From NCBI RefSeq assembly GCF_003999195.1, contig NZ_RJVR01000270.1, positions 1 to 44,389 of the forward strand: DNA of 44,389 nt, written 5' to 3'. Source of the stretch: Streptomyces soli (GTDB taxonomy: Bacteria; Actinomycetota; Actinomycetes; Streptomycetales; Streptomycetaceae). The notes under the pieces are model-generated. The model did no database searches. It worked only from the letters and a program-made list of their open reading frames with translations, and was not told where the DNA came from. Made by a program: the position numbers and the translations under genes. This document shows, piece by piece, positions 30,700 through 39,537 of this stretch. Position 1 is the stretch's first letter. Each line of letters starts with the position of its first letter.

Positions 30700-31725
30700 C
30701 TACTTGGCCCGGTTGCCGGAGACGGTCTCACGGGCAGCCCGGATGGACTCCTTCAGCGAGCCCATGGTGGCCAGGACAGCGGTCGGCTCGTAGCCGCAGT
30801 GCGCCATGCAGTTGGCGCAGCGCGGGTCCTTGCCGCGACCGTACTTGTCCCAGTCGGTCTCCTCGATGAGCTCCTTGTACGTGGGGACGTACCCGTCGCT
30901 CATCAGATAGCAGGGCCGCTGCCAGCCGAAGAGCGAGTAGTTGGGGATGGCCCACGCGGTGCAGGGGAAGTCGGCCTTGCCCTCCAGGAAGTCCAGGAAG
31001 AGCGGCGAGTGATTCAGCCGCCACTTCTTGCGGTTCCCGCCCGCGAACGCCTTCTTGAACAGTTCGCGGGTCTGCTCGACACCGAGGAAGTGCTCCTGGT
31101 CGGGCGCCTTCTCGTAGGCGTACGCCGGGGAGATCATCATCTCGTCGACCTGAAGGTCGTCGTTGAGGAAGTTGAGCACCTCGATGATGGTCTGCGGGGT
31201 GTCGGTGTTGAAGAACGTCGAGTTGGTGGTGACCCGGAAGCCGCGCCGCTTGGCCTCCTTGATGGCCTCAACGGCCTCGTCGAAGACGCCTTCCTTGGCG
31301 ACCGACTCGTCGTGCCGCTCGCGCAGTCCGTCGATATGGACGGCGAAGGCGAAGTACGGCGAGGGCGTGAAGTTGGCGAGCTTCTTACGCAGCAGCATGG
31401 CGTTCGTGCACAGGAAGACGTACTTCCTCTTGGCCACCAGCTGGCGCACGATCTCGTGGATCTGAGGGTGCATCAGCGGCTCGCCGCCGGCGATGGAGAC
31501 CATCGGCGCGCCCGACTCCAGGACGGCGCCGACGGCCTGGGCGACCGGCATGCGCTGCTTGAGCACCCCGGCCGGGTGCTGGATCTTTCCGCAGCCCTCG
31601 CACGCGAGGTTGCAGGCGAAAAGCGGTTCCAGCTCGACGATCAGCGGGAACTTCTCACGCTTGCGAAGCTTCTGTTCGACGAGATAGGTCCCGACCCGGA
31701 TGGTCTGACGAAGCGGCATAGCCAT
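30700..31725 (-). CDS. hpnH: Adenosyl-hopene transferase HpnH (radical SAM)
   Basis: A 341-residue radical SAM enzyme that adds the 5'-deoxyadenosyl group of SAM to hopene to form adenosylhopane, the first step of side-chain building. The [4Fe-4S] cluster motif is C38-x3-C42-x2-C45 ([11 protein letters not shown]). [10 protein letters not shown] is the SAM-binding GGE motif, and a cysteine-rich C-terminus ([13 protein letters not shown]) is typical of the HpnH SPASM-like region. It starts [12 protein letters not shown] after a GGAGGTGA site that overlaps the end of hpnG, so the order hpnG-hpnH-ispG is tightly coupled. It acts at the inner face of the membrane on a membrane lipid. Confidence 0.95.
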   Translation of the reverse strand: MAMPLRQTIRVGTYLVEQKLRKREKFPLIVELEPLFACNLACEGCGKIQHPAGVLKQRMPVAQAVGAVLESGAPMVSIAGGEPLMHPQIHEIVRQLVAKRKYVFLCTNAMLLRKKLANFTPSPYFAFAVHIDGLRERHDESVAKEGVFDEAVEAIKEAKRRGFRVTTNSTFFNTDTPQTIIEVLNFLNDDLQVDEMMISPAYAYEKAPDQEHFLGVEQTRELFKKAFAGGNRKKWRLNHSPLFLDFLEGKADFPCTAWAIPNYSLFGWQRPCYLMSDGYVPTYKELIEETDWDKYGRGKDPRCANCMAHCGYEPTAVLATMGSLKESIRAARETVSGNRAK

Positions 31726-31730
31726 CTAGC

Positions 31731-32342
31731 TCACCTCCAGGGGAGCGCAGTAGAGCGGTGCCAGTTGAGAAAGGCAGGAAGAAGATCCCTTAGCACGCGG
31801 AATGCGGTGATTCCGGTGCGCAGAGTGCCGACACGCACCAGTTCGTACTCAGGGGTGTCGACGACTACGCGAGCTGCCGCTACGGGGTGCGCGCCCTGAG
31901 CGAGGGCGGCGCGCATCATCGCGGCGGATTCCATGTCGACGGCGATGGCACCGGTGGCGCGGAGCTCAGCCCGCTCCGCACCGCGTACGACATGATCGGA
32001 CTGAGCCAGCCGGCCGATGTGCACCGTGTGTCCGGCCGCCTTGAGCGCGGCGGCCAGGGTGTCGCTGTCTCGGGCGGCCTCGTCGGCGACCACGACGTCG
32101 CCGGGCCGCATTCCGGGAGCCAGCCCGGCGCAGAGGCCGGTGGTGAGAACCGCGGCGTTCTTCATCTCCGGGGTGCTGAGCGCGTCGGTGACGGCGCGCT
32201 CAGCGGCCTGTGCTCCCATGCCCGTACGGATCACACGCACCGGACCGGCCGCCGCGTCCATGCGGCGGCGGCCTGCGCGCAGTGCGAACCGTTCGAAGCG
32301 CAGAGCGCAGACGATGAGCAGTGGTGGGCCGGACTGGCCCAT
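31731..32342 (-). CDS. hpnG: Phosphorylase HpnG (adenosylhopane nucleosidase)
   Basis: A 203-residue purine nucleoside phosphorylase fold protein that removes adenine from adenosylhopane to give ribosylhopane. Marks are the glycine-rich TTGLCAGLAPGMRPGDVVVADE and GAIAVDMESAAMM, whose Met-Glu-Ser triad binds ribose. The ATG shares one base with the shc stop (TGATG), and the stop is 5 bases before hpnH. The order shc-hpnG-hpnH therefore runs in pathway-linked coupling, though HpnH acts before HpnG. The protein is slightly short for the family (about 210-280), yet both active-site segments are present. Its longer open frame upstream to 32624 overlaps shc and is not used. Confidence 0.9.
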   Translation of the reverse strand: MGQSGPPLLIVCALRFERFALRAGRRRMDAAAGPVRVIRTGMGAQAAERAVTDALSTPEMKNAAVLTTGLCAGLAPGMRPGDVVVADEAARDSDTLAAALKAAGHTVHIGRLAQSDHVVRGAERAELRATGAIAVDMESAAMMRAALAQGAHPVAAARVVVDTPEYELVRVGTLRTGITAFRVLRDLLPAFLNWHRSTALPWR

Positions 32343-34381
32343 CAGTCCCCCTTCCGTACGTCGCCGAAGGGCTCTCCGTGCACATAGCGCCCGAGGGCTG
32401 TGAGCGGGAAGACCATCCGGTAGAGGTGGTAGTTGATGGAGAAGTCCCGGGGGAAGCCCGTGCCGGTGAAGTACGGCTCGTCCCAGGACCCGTCCTCGGC
32501 TTGCGTGTCGGCGAGCCAGCGCACGCCGCGTTCCACGGCCGCGCTGTCCCGCTCGCCGGCCGCCAGCAGGGCGAGCAGCGCCCAGGCGGTCTGCGAGGCC
32601 GTGGAGGCGCCGCGCCCGATCCACTCGTTGGAGGAGTACGAGCGCAGGTCCTCGCCCCAGCCGCCGTCCTCGTTCTGCACGGACACCAGCCAGTTGACGG
32701 CCCGTCGGATCGCCGGGTGGCTGCCGGGCAGCCCGGCGGCGGTGAGCGCGGGGACGACGGAGCCGGTGCCGTAGATGTAGTTGACGCCCCAGCGCCCGAA
32801 CCAGGCGCCGTTTGCCTCCTGTTCGGCGAGCAGCCAGTCGATGCCGCGCCGGGTGTGCTCGTCGTGCTCCAGGCCCAGGGCGGCCAGCATCTCGACAACG
32901 TGGGCAGTGACATCGGCGGACGGCGGGTCAATGACCTCGCCGAAGTCGCAGAAGGGCAGCCGGTTGGGGAACGGGCTGGTGTTGTCGGCGTCGAAGGCAC
33001 CCCAGGCGCCGTTCTTGGACTGCATGCCGACGGTCCAGCGGACCCCGCGGTCTACCGCGGACTTCACCCGGCCGGGGTTGGGGTGGTCGACGCGCATCAG
33101 GGCGAGCACGACCTCGGCGGTGTCGTCGATGTCCGGGTAGCCGTCGTTCTCGAACTCGAACGCCCAGCCCCCGGGCGGGAGCCCGGGCCGCTGCACGGCC
33201 CAGTCGCCGGTCCTGGTGATCTGCTCACCGAGCATCCACTCGGCCGCCTTGACCAGCGCCGGGTGGTCGGCGGGCAGCCCTGCGTCGGCGAGGGCGATGG
33301 TGGCCAGACAGGTGTCCCAGACCGGGGACTGACAGGCCTCGATCATCCGGGTGCCCTCGTCGGGCCACACGGCGAACCGGTCCAGCGATTCCAGCCCGGC
33401 CCGCAGCACCGGATGCCCGAGGTCGTAGCCGAGCAGGTGCAGGGCGATGACCGAGTAGACGGCCGGGGGCTGGATGCCGCCCCAGCAGCCGTCGGCCTCC
33501 TGCCGTTCGATGATCCAGCGGGCGCCGGCCCTGAGCGCTGACCGGCGCAGCGGCTTGAACTGGACCTTGCGGTAGGCGTGCAGGGCCTTGTCCAGGCGCT
33601 GGAAGAAGCCGTCCCAGCTGCTGATCGGGGCCCGCGGGCGGGGCGGGCTGGGCCGGGCCGGGTCGGTGTGCAGCTCGTCGAGGGCGAAGGGCCCGGGCCG
33701 TACGGGGCGGTGCGCCGCGACGATGGTGAGCGGCACGATGGTCTGCCGGGCCCACTGGGCGAAGTCGTAGATGTTGAGCGGGACCCATTTGGGCAGGAAG
33801 ACGATCTCGGGCGGCAGTTCGGGCAGGTCCTCCCAGCGCCACCAGCCGAAGAGAGCCAGCCAGATCCGGGTGAAGACCCTGGTCCGGGCGACGCCGCCCC
33901 GCTCGCGGACCCAGGCGGAGGCCGAGGCCATCCAGGGCGCGTCGGGCGTGTCGCCGGCCAGCCGCAGGGCGACGTAGGCCTCGACGGTGGCCGAGATGTC
34001 GCCGGGGCCGCCGTGGAAGGTGGGCCAGGCGCCGTCGTCACGCTGCTGGGAACGGATCCAGCGGGCGGCGGCCGCGGTCGTGCGGTCGTCCTGGATGCCG
34101 AGGAACTGACGGAGCAACAGGTCCTCGGCGTCCATGGTGACGTTGGTCTCCAGGTCGCCTTTCCACCACCCGTCCGGGTCCTGACGGGCCAGCAGGTGGT
34201 CGGCGGCGCGCTGTGCGGCGCGCTCTGCCGTCTCCCTGGTCGTACGTGTGGTGCGTGTCGTAGCCGTGGTGCCTGTCGTACAGGTTGCGCTTGGTGCATC
34301 GGAGTCGGCTGTTGTCGTCGTGCTGGCCGAGGGTGTCCCTTGGGCCCCTGCCCCGGGACTGCCGTCGGTCGTCGCTGTCAT
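32342..34381 (-). CDS. shc: Squalene-hopene cyclase
   Basis: A 679-residue membrane-bound triterpene cyclase converting squalene to hopene and hopanol. The proton donor motif DIDDTAE is at 417-423 (family DxDDTA). At least five QW repeats are visible (QDPDGWW, QEADGCWG, QSKNGAWG, QNEDGGWGED, QAEDGSWD). The protein is about 40-50 residues longer than Alicyclobacillus SHC at the front, with a threonine-rich, low-complexity stretch (residues 20-50). The true start could be later, near ETAERAAQRAADHLL, but no better GTG/ATG with a ribosome site was seen. It sits between the prenyl synthetase and hpnG, overlapping hpnG by one base. Confidence 0.95.
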   Translation of the reverse strand: MTATTDGSPGAGAQGTPSASTTTTADSDAPSATCTTGTTATTRTTRTTRETAERAAQRAADHLLARQDPDGWWKGDLETNVTMDAEDLLLRQFLGIQDDRTTAAAARWIRSQQRDDGAWPTFHGGPGDISATVEAYVALRLAGDTPDAPWMASASAWVRERGGVARTRVFTRIWLALFGWWRWEDLPELPPEIVFLPKWVPLNIYDFAQWARQTIVPLTIVAAHRPVRPGPFALDELHTDPARPSPPRPRAPISSWDGFFQRLDKALHAYRKVQFKPLRRSALRAGARWIIERQEADGCWGGIQPPAVYSVIALHLLGYDLGHPVLRAGLESLDRFAVWPDEGTRMIEACQSPVWDTCLATIALADAGLPADHPALVKAAEWMLGEQITRTGDWAVQRPGLPPGGWAFEFENDGYPDIDDTAEVVLALMRVDHPNPGRVKSAVDRGVRWTVGMQSKNGAWGAFDADNTSPFPNRLPFCDFGEVIDPPSADVTAHVVEMLAALGLEHDEHTRRGIDWLLAEQEANGAWFGRWGVNYIYGTGSVVPALTAAGLPGSHPAIRRAVNWLVSVQNEDGGWGEDLRSYSSNEWIGRGASTASQTAWALLALLAAGERDSAAVERGVRWLADTQAEDGSWDEPYFTGTGFPRDFSINYHLYRMVFPLTALGRYVHGEPFGDVRKGD

Positions 34382-34482
34382 GGCTTCCCCTTTGCACAGT
34401 CGTTGTGTCTGCGGTGTTGGGGCTGCCGTCGGCCGTCACACGTGCCCGGCCGACGACGTACTGCGCTCCACTTCTGCTCTGT

Positions 34483-35604
34483 TTACTTCTCGCGAACCAC
34501 CACAAAATCCGCCAGGCCCACGAGCTTACGGCGCACTTCATCCCGCATGTCCATTTTGTCGAGCGCGGCGATCGCGGTGGCGTACTGTCGGCGGGCTTCC
34601 TGGGATGTCCACTCCCTGCCCCCCGCCGCTTCGATCAACGCCGCTCTCATCGCGAACTCTTCCTCGTCGAAGGACTCAATATCATTACGGTCCAACGAAT
34701 CCGCGGCCTTCGCATCTGCTGCGAGAAGCTCCGCGAGCCGCTCGGAGGCCTCGCCACCCGCTGCGAGAGCCGCGACGACGGGGAGGGACTTCTTGCGTTG
34801 CCGCAGGTCACTCCAGGTCTGTTTGCCCGTCGAGGCGGGGTCGCCCCAGATGCCGAGCAGGTCGTCGATGGCCTGGAAAGCCAGTCCCAGGTGGTAGCCG
34901 TATTCCTCCAGGGCGTCGGCGTCGGCCTCCGAGGCGCCGCCGAGCACCGCGCCGATCGAGGAGGCGCAGGCGAGCAGGGCGCCGGTCTTGTTGCCCTCCA
35001 TCTCCAGGCACTCCGCGACGGTGACCCGCTCGCGGTGCTCGAAGGAGATGTCCTGCGCCTGACCGTCGATCAGCTTGCGGGTGGCGGTGGTCAGCCGCCG
35101 GGTGGCCCGGCCGGCCTCGACGGTGCCCTGCTCCAGCAGGATCTCGTTGGCGAGGGCGAAGAGGGCGTCGCCGACCAGGATGGCCTGGGCGGGGCCGTGC
35201 ACCTTCCAGACGGTGTCACGGTGGCGGCGCTGCTCGTCGCCGTCCATGAGGTCGTCGTGCAGCAGGGAGAAGTTGTGGACCAGCTCGACCGCGACCGCGC
35301 CGGGAATGCCGGTCTCGGGGGTGGCGCCGGCCGCCTCGGCGGACAGCAGGGCCAGGGCGGGGCGTACGGCCTTGCCGCCGTCGCCGGCGGTCGGGTTGCC
35401 CGCCGCGTCGATCCACCCGAAGTGGTAGGCGGCCACGGTGTCCATCGGGGGTGCCAGTCGGTCCACGGCCGCCCGCAGCACGGGCGTGGACAGTGTGCGG
35501 CCGCGCTCCAGCAGCTCGGTCACGCTCGCCTTGTCGACGCCCGCGGTCGTCTGCTCCTTGGCAGCGGTCACGTTCTCTCCTTTGATTGCACTGGTGGTGC
35601 TCAT
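34483..35604 (-). CDS. Polyprenyl synthetase, probable dedicated FPP/GGPP synthase
   Basis: A 373-residue all-helical trans-prenyltransferase that condenses IPP with allylic diphosphates. The first aspartate-rich motif is LLHDDLMDGDEQRRH (DDLMD at 117-121), and the second is QAIDDLLGIWGD (247-255). It overlaps hpnE by four bases (ATGA), so it belongs to the hopanoid operon. As HpnD/HpnC/HpnE need farnesyl diphosphate, FPP synthase is the expected activity, but the sequence alone cannot exclude GGPP. A weak point is the 101-base gap to shc, the largest between hpnE and hpnG. Gram-negative hopanoid clusters generally lack such a gene, and inclusion here completes precursor supply. Confidence 0.9.
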   Translation of the reverse strand: MSTTSAIKGENVTAAKEQTTAGVDKASVTELLERGRTLSTPVLRAAVDRLAPPMDTVAAYHFGWIDAAGNPTAGDGGKAVRPALALLSAEAAGATPETGIPGAVAVELVHNFSLLHDDLMDGDEQRRHRDTVWKVHGPAQAILVGDALFALANEILLEQGTVEAGRATRRLTTATRKLIDGQAQDISFEHRERVTVAECLEMEGNKTGALLACASSIGAVLGGASEADADALEEYGYHLGLAFQAIDDLLGIWGDPASTGKQTWSDLRQRKKSLPVVAALAAGGEASERLAELLAADAKAADSLDRNDIESFDEEEFAMRAALIEAAGGREWTSQEARRQYATAIAALDKMDMRDEVRRKLVGLADFVVVREK

Positions 35605-37025
35605 GCCGGCTCCAGACCTTCGATGTCGAAGGGATGAGGGTCGAAGGGGTGGCCTAGTGCGGTCAAAGCTGCTCGGGAGGCTTGCAAACCGCTGCGTACT
35701 GCACTTTCCATGGTCGCGGGCCAGCCGGTGGCGGTCCACGCGCCCGCCACGTACACCCCGGGCGCGCGGGTGCGCGGACCTGGGCGAAGGGCGCCGACCC
35801 CGGGCGTGGGGGCGAAGGTCGCCGTCCGCTCCCGGGTGACGAAGAAGTCCCGTACCGTCGCGCCGCGTGCCGCGGGCAGCAGGCGCTCCAGCTCGGGCAG
35901 ATACCGCTGCCGCAGGGCGGCGACGGAGAGGTCGATCTCGTCCTGCGCGGCCGACTGGGACAGCGCGATGTACTGGCCCTCACCGGGCTGCATCCCGGAG
36001 TGTTCGGTGCGGTCGAACACCCACTGCACGGGGCTTCCGATCGCGGCGAAGAAGGGCTGCCGCAGGACCTTGCGGTCGTAGACGACGTGGACGTTGAGGA
36101 TGGGCGCCGTACCGATGCGCAGCAGCGCCTCCGGGTCCTCCAGGGCGCCCTCCGGGAGGAGGTCGTACGTCTCGCGCTGGGGCACGGCCAGGAGGACGAC
36201 GTCAGCCGTGATCCGCTCGGCGCGGCCCGGGCCGGTCTCGGCGTCGACCTCCCAGGGCCCGTCACCCTCCCGTGCGACGCGGGACGCACGGGCCCGCAGC
36301 ACGGTCCGTACGCCTGCCTTGTCGAGGGCCTCGCGCGCCCGGCCGTCGTGCAGCTCGCCGAGCGGTGCCGAGGCCCAGCCGATGTCGGCGGCGCCGGGGT
36401 CGGACAGCAGGCCGGTCTTGAAGACCATGGCCGCCAGGCCGAGGGAAGCATCGGCGGCGGTGGCGTTGAGCGTGGCGATGCCGACCAGGTCCCAGAGGGC
36501 TTCGACGGTGCGCGGGGACTGGCCGTGGTCGCGCAGCCAGCTCCCGAAGTCCACCGCGTCCAGCGCGGGATCCCTGGGATCCAGCCCGCGCAGCGCGAGG
36601 GCCGCCCGGCCGACGGAGGCGCGTTCGGTGAGCGAGAGGTGGGGGTACGTGGCCAGGCCGGCCGCCAGATGCAGCGGCACCGGCAGCGCGGTGCGGCGGA
36701 GCCGTCCGAGCCGCAGGCCCTCGGCGTCGAGCACGGGTACGTCGAGCCGGTCCTGGAGGGTGACGAGGTCGGCGGCGCCGATGCGGTCCAGGAACCGCAG
36801 GTAGGCGACGCAGCAGCGCAGGAAGACGTGCTGACCGTTGTCGACGGTCAGGTCGCCGCGCTTGAAGGAGAAGGCGAGCCCGCCGAGGCGGGGGCGCCCT
36901 TCGAGGAGGGTGACCCGCAGACCGGCGTCGGCGAGGGCGAGGGCGGCGGACGTGCCGGCCAGGCCGCCCCCCACCACCACAGCGGCCGCCCCCGGGGGAC
37001 GGCCTGCGGCGTCTTGCACATTCAT
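35601..37025 (-). CDS. hpnE: Hydroxysqualene dehydroxylase HpnE
   Basis: A 474-residue FAD-dependent amine-oxidase-fold enzyme that reduces hydroxysqualene to squalene. The dinucleotide motif VVVGGGLAGTSAALALADAG begins near residue 16 and is followed by LEGRPRLGG and FSFKRGDLTVDNGQHVF, which are typical of the squalene/phytoene desaturase-like group. The C-terminal FAD contact VYVAGAWTATGWPATMESAV is complete. The ATG at 37025 opens directly with the family start (MNVQDAAGRPPG...). It is separated from hpnD by 196 bases containing short direct repeats, but is coupled to the prenyl synthetase by a 4-base overlap. Confidence 0.93.
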   Translation of the reverse strand: MNVQDAAGRPPGAAAVVVGGGLAGTSAALALADAGLRVTLLEGRPRLGGLAFSFKRGDLTVDNGQHVFLRCCVAYLRFLDRIGAADLVTLQDRLDVPVLDAEGLRLGRLRRTALPVPLHLAAGLATYPHLSLTERASVGRAALALRGLDPRDPALDAVDFGSWLRDHGQSPRTVEALWDLVGIATLNATAADASLGLAAMVFKTGLLSDPGAADIGWASAPLGELHDGRAREALDKAGVRTVLRARASRVAREGDGPWEVDAETGPGRAERITADVVLLAVPQRETYDLLPEGALEDPEALLRIGTAPILNVHVVYDRKVLRQPFFAAIGSPVQWVFDRTEHSGMQPGEGQYIALSQSAAQDEIDLSVAALRQRYLPELERLLPAARGATVRDFFVTRERTATFAPTPGVGALRPGPRTRAPGVYVAGAWTATGWPATMESAVRSGLQASRAALTALGHPFDPHPFDIEGLEPA

Positions 37026-37148
37026 GCGCCCTCCCTACCCAAGCCTCTGGCCTGGGGAACCCCACCGACGGGGGCGCAGGGGGCGCGCCACGCCGATGCA
37101 GGCAGGGACGCGCGGGGGGCGGTGGCGGTTGCGTGGGCGCCGTAGCGA

Positions 37149-37205
37149 GGGCTCGGTTCGCCGGATCGGTACCGCGTTTCCCTCTTTTTGTGGGCTCGGT
37201 TCGCC
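37149..37205. repeat. Direct repeats in the hpnD-hpnE gap
   Basis: GGGCTCGGTTCGCC occurs at 37149-37162 and 37192-37205, 43 bases apart. The 196-base gap also holds a T-run (37185-37189, CCTCTTTTTG), rare here, but no gene. They lie upstream of hpnE and could be binding sites or a duplication. Confidence 0.5.
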
Positions 37206-37221
37206 CCGTGGGCACCGGTGA

Positions 37222-38148
37222 TCACACTCGCCCCCTGGCGACGCGGCGGGAGTCCAGGCCGGCGAGGCCGCGCGCGGCTACGTAGGCCTTCTCGCGGCCG
37301 GGGAGGGAGACGCGGCCGCGGAGGACTGCTTCGGGGTCGGCGGCGATGCGGTCGAGGAGGCGGCGGTAGATGCCGGCCATGGCGGCGACGCAGGCGCCGC
37401 TGCGGCGGTCGAGCATGGGGAGGAGGCGGTAGCCGGTGGCGAAGAGGGCGCGGGCGCGGCGGACTTCGAACTCCATCAGGCCGGTGAAGTCGGCGCCGAG
37501 GGGCGGGGTGGAGCTGTGGAAGTCGGCCGAACAGCCGAACTTAGCAAGGTCGTTGGCGGGAAGGTAGGAGCGGCCGTTGTCGGCGTCCTCGCGGATGTCC
37601 CGGAGGATGTTGGTGAGTTGGAGGGCGAGGCCGAGGGTGTCGGCGTACTCGGCGGCCTGCTCGGTGCCGGGTGCGTTGGGGACCGTACCGAAGACGCCGA
37701 GCGAGAGCCGGCCGATGGCGCCGGCGACGCAGCGGCAGTAGGCGGCGAGGTCGTCCCAGCTTTCGTAGGTGTCGCCGCTCAGGTCCATCTGGACGCCGTC
37801 GATGAGCTCGTCGAGCCCTTCGAGGGGGATGGGGAAGCGCCGTGCGGCGTCGGCGAGGGCGACGGCCACCGGGTTGGTGTCGTCCTCGGTCACCTCGCCG
37901 GCCCGGACGCGGGCGAGGACGGCGCGGGTCTCGTCGAGGCGGGACTGCTTGACGGCGGGGGCCAGGTCGCCGTCGCCGATGTCGTCGACGCGGCGCGAGA
38001 ACGCGTACAGGGCCGACATGGCCTGGCGCTTGGCGGTCGGCAGGAGACGGATTCCGTAGGCGAAGTTGCGGGCCTCGTGGCCGGTGACGGTCTCGCAGTA
38101 GCGGTAGGCCGCGAGCACCGCGCCGGACGTGTGGTCGGAGCCGTTCAC
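37222..38148 (-). CDS. hpnD: Presqualene diphosphate synthase HpnD
   Basis: A 308-residue squalene/phytoene synthase fold enzyme that joins two FPP molecules to presqualene diphosphate. The first Asp-rich site is FSRRVDDIGDGD, the second is LTNILRDIREDADNGRSYLP. The GTG at 38148 (VNGSDHTSGAVLAAYRYCE) is chosen for its fit with the family start and a ribosome site of AGGGG/GGTGAG type that overlaps the hpnC end (7 bases between the genes). The open frame further upstream lies inside hpnC. HpnD, HpnC and HpnE together replace one-step squalene synthase. The tail is arginine-rich (DSRRVARGRV). Confidence 0.93.
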   Translation of the reverse strand: MNGSDHTSGAVLAAYRYCETVTGHEARNFAYGIRLLPTAKRQAMSALYAFSRRVDDIGDGDLAPAVKQSRLDETRAVLARVRAGEVTEDDTNPVAVALADAARRFPIPLEGLDELIDGVQMDLSGDTYESWDDLAAYCRCVAGAIGRLSLGVFGTVPNAPGTEQAAEYADTLGLALQLTNILRDIREDADNGRSYLPANDLAKFGCSADFHSSTPPLGADFTGLMEFEVRRARALFATGYRLLPMLDRRSGACVAAMAGIYRRLLDRIAADPEAVLRGRVSLPGREKAYVAARGLAGLDSRRVARGRV

Positions 38149-38155
38149 GTACGGC

Positions 38156-39088
38156 TCACCCCTCTCTTCGCAATGTCGACCCCACCTCGCGCAGCAGGCT
38201 GAATTTGGTGGCCTTCGGCGGTCCGGGCAGCACGTCGTAGCCGGCGTCCGCCACCGCCTTGAGGGCGGCGCGGCCTCCCCCCACGAAGCCGGCGAGCAGC
38301 AGCCTGAGCCTGCCGTGGACGCTACCCACCAGGGGGGTGCCTTCATTCAACAGGTCACGTGCGCGTTCTGCTTCGAATGCCACCAGTGCACGCAGCTGCG
38401 CGCCTGCGGTCGGGGTGGTGAGATCGGTTTCGGAGACGCCGAAGCGCTTCATGTCCTCGGCGGGCAGATAAACGCGGTCGCGGCCGAGGTCCTCGGTCAC
38501 GTCCTGGAGGTGCTCGACGATCTGCAGTGCGGTGCAGATCGCGTCGGAGCGCCGGATCCGCTCCGGGGTCGCGGTGCCGGTGATGCCGAGCACGAGTCGG
38601 CCGACGGGGTTGGCGGACAGCTCGCAGTAGGCCAGCAGGTCGTCGTACGTGGCGTAGCGGCGTACGTGCTGGTCCTGGCGGTTTGCCTCGATCAGGCCGA
38701 GGAAGGGCGCGGGGGTGAGCCCGCAGCGCCGTACGGTGGGCCGCAGGGCGTGCAGCAGGGGGTGGCTCGGGGGGCTGTGGGCACCGTCGAAGACACGCTG
38801 GAGGTCGGCCTCGAAGGCGTCAAGCATGGCGAGGCGGTCGTCGGCGGCGTCGGCGGGCAGGCCGAGGCGGAGCGCGTCGTCGCGGCCGCCGTTCGCGAGG
38901 TCGCCGTCGCCGATGTCGTCGACGAGGCGGGCGTATCCGTAGACGGCCATGAGGTCGGCGCGCCAGGCGCGGGGCACGAAGAACGGCGCGACGGGGAAGT
39001 TCTCACGCGCGGCCTTGTCGAGTATCGCGCGCGACTGCGCGTCGCATGGCGCTGGGGTTCCCCATGCCGAAGGCCAGGGGCCGGTCAC
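38156..39088 (-). CDS. hpnC: Hydroxysqualene synthase HpnC
   Basis: A squalene-synthase-like protein of about 310 residues that converts presqualene diphosphate to hydroxysqualene. Visible sites are VYGYARLVDDIGDGDLANGG (first Asp site) and VEHLQDVTEDLGRDRVYLPA (second site). The start is uncertain: GTG at 39088 (VTGPWPSAWGTPAPCDAQSR) has GGGAAG 7 bases upstream and gives the usual family N-terminus, while a GTG at 39142 would add 18 residues rich in Arg/Lys. The first is preferred. It is the promoter-proximal gene of the cluster, and 449 bases upstream separate it from the divergent phosphoesterase gene. Confidence 0.9.
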   Translation of the reverse strand: MTGPWPSAWGTPAPCDAQSRAILDKAARENFPVAPFFVPRAWRADLMAVYGYARLVDDIGDGDLANGGRDDALRLGLPADAADDRLAMLDAFEADLQRVFDGAHSPPSHPLLHALRPTVRRCGLTPAPFLGLIEANRQDQHVRRYATYDDLLAYCELSANPVGRLVLGITGTATPERIRRSDAICTALQIVEHLQDVTEDLGRDRVYLPAEDMKRFGVSETDLTTPTAGAQLRALVAFEAERARDLLNEGTPLVGSVHGRLRLLLAGFVGGGRAALKAVADAGYDVLPGPPKATKFSLLREVGSTLRREG

Positions 39089-39537
39089 CGCGTGCTTCCC
39101 GGCACGCGAGCGGCGGACGCACCGTGTCTTTGAGGGGTCCACCCAGCCATTGCCGTCACATCCCCCGTTCTACACCGATTGGCCATAACACACTATTTCG
39201 GACACGCCGCTCGTTCGATCGACCGAACCGGGGCCCGGACGTATCACCCGAGAAGCGGCGATTGAGTACCGCCCCAGCTTACGGCGCGCAGCCGCCCGGC
39301 GTGCGCCGGGGTGCGGATGATCTCCACTTGAGAGCTCCAACACCACACTGGCCCCGAATCTTCCCCGAAGGCAAAGGAATTCGGGGGGGCGCACGGATGT
39401 GACGCGACCGAGGCTGGCGAAACGGCCCGCATGGACCGTTTCCAGGTGTGCCGCGTTACGGCGTCGTTCACGCTCAGGCCATTCCTGCCGCCCAGGGTGC
39501 GGAACGAGTGATTCCGCAAGCGCACCGGAGGGGCCTC
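39089..39537. other. Long divergent promoter region between hpnC and the phosphoesterase gene
   Basis: No gene is supported in these 449 bases; the open frames there are arginine/proline-rich shadows. Near the cluster head an imperfect palindrome, GTTCG-(6)-CGAAC (39213-39228), lies 70-140 bases upstream of the possible hpnC starts. A less GC-rich patch (TAACACACTATTTCGG, 39186-39201) is a plausible hpnC promoter. Toward the other side a GGAGGGG ribosome site precedes the phosphoesterase. The unusual length suggests extra control sites, but nothing firmer was seen. Confidence 0.4.

Noticed and set aside
39448..39537. In-frame upstream ATG extending the phosphoesterase
   Set aside because: It would place 30 unrelated residues before a well-formed Tat signal and has no ribosome site, unlike the ATG at 39538.
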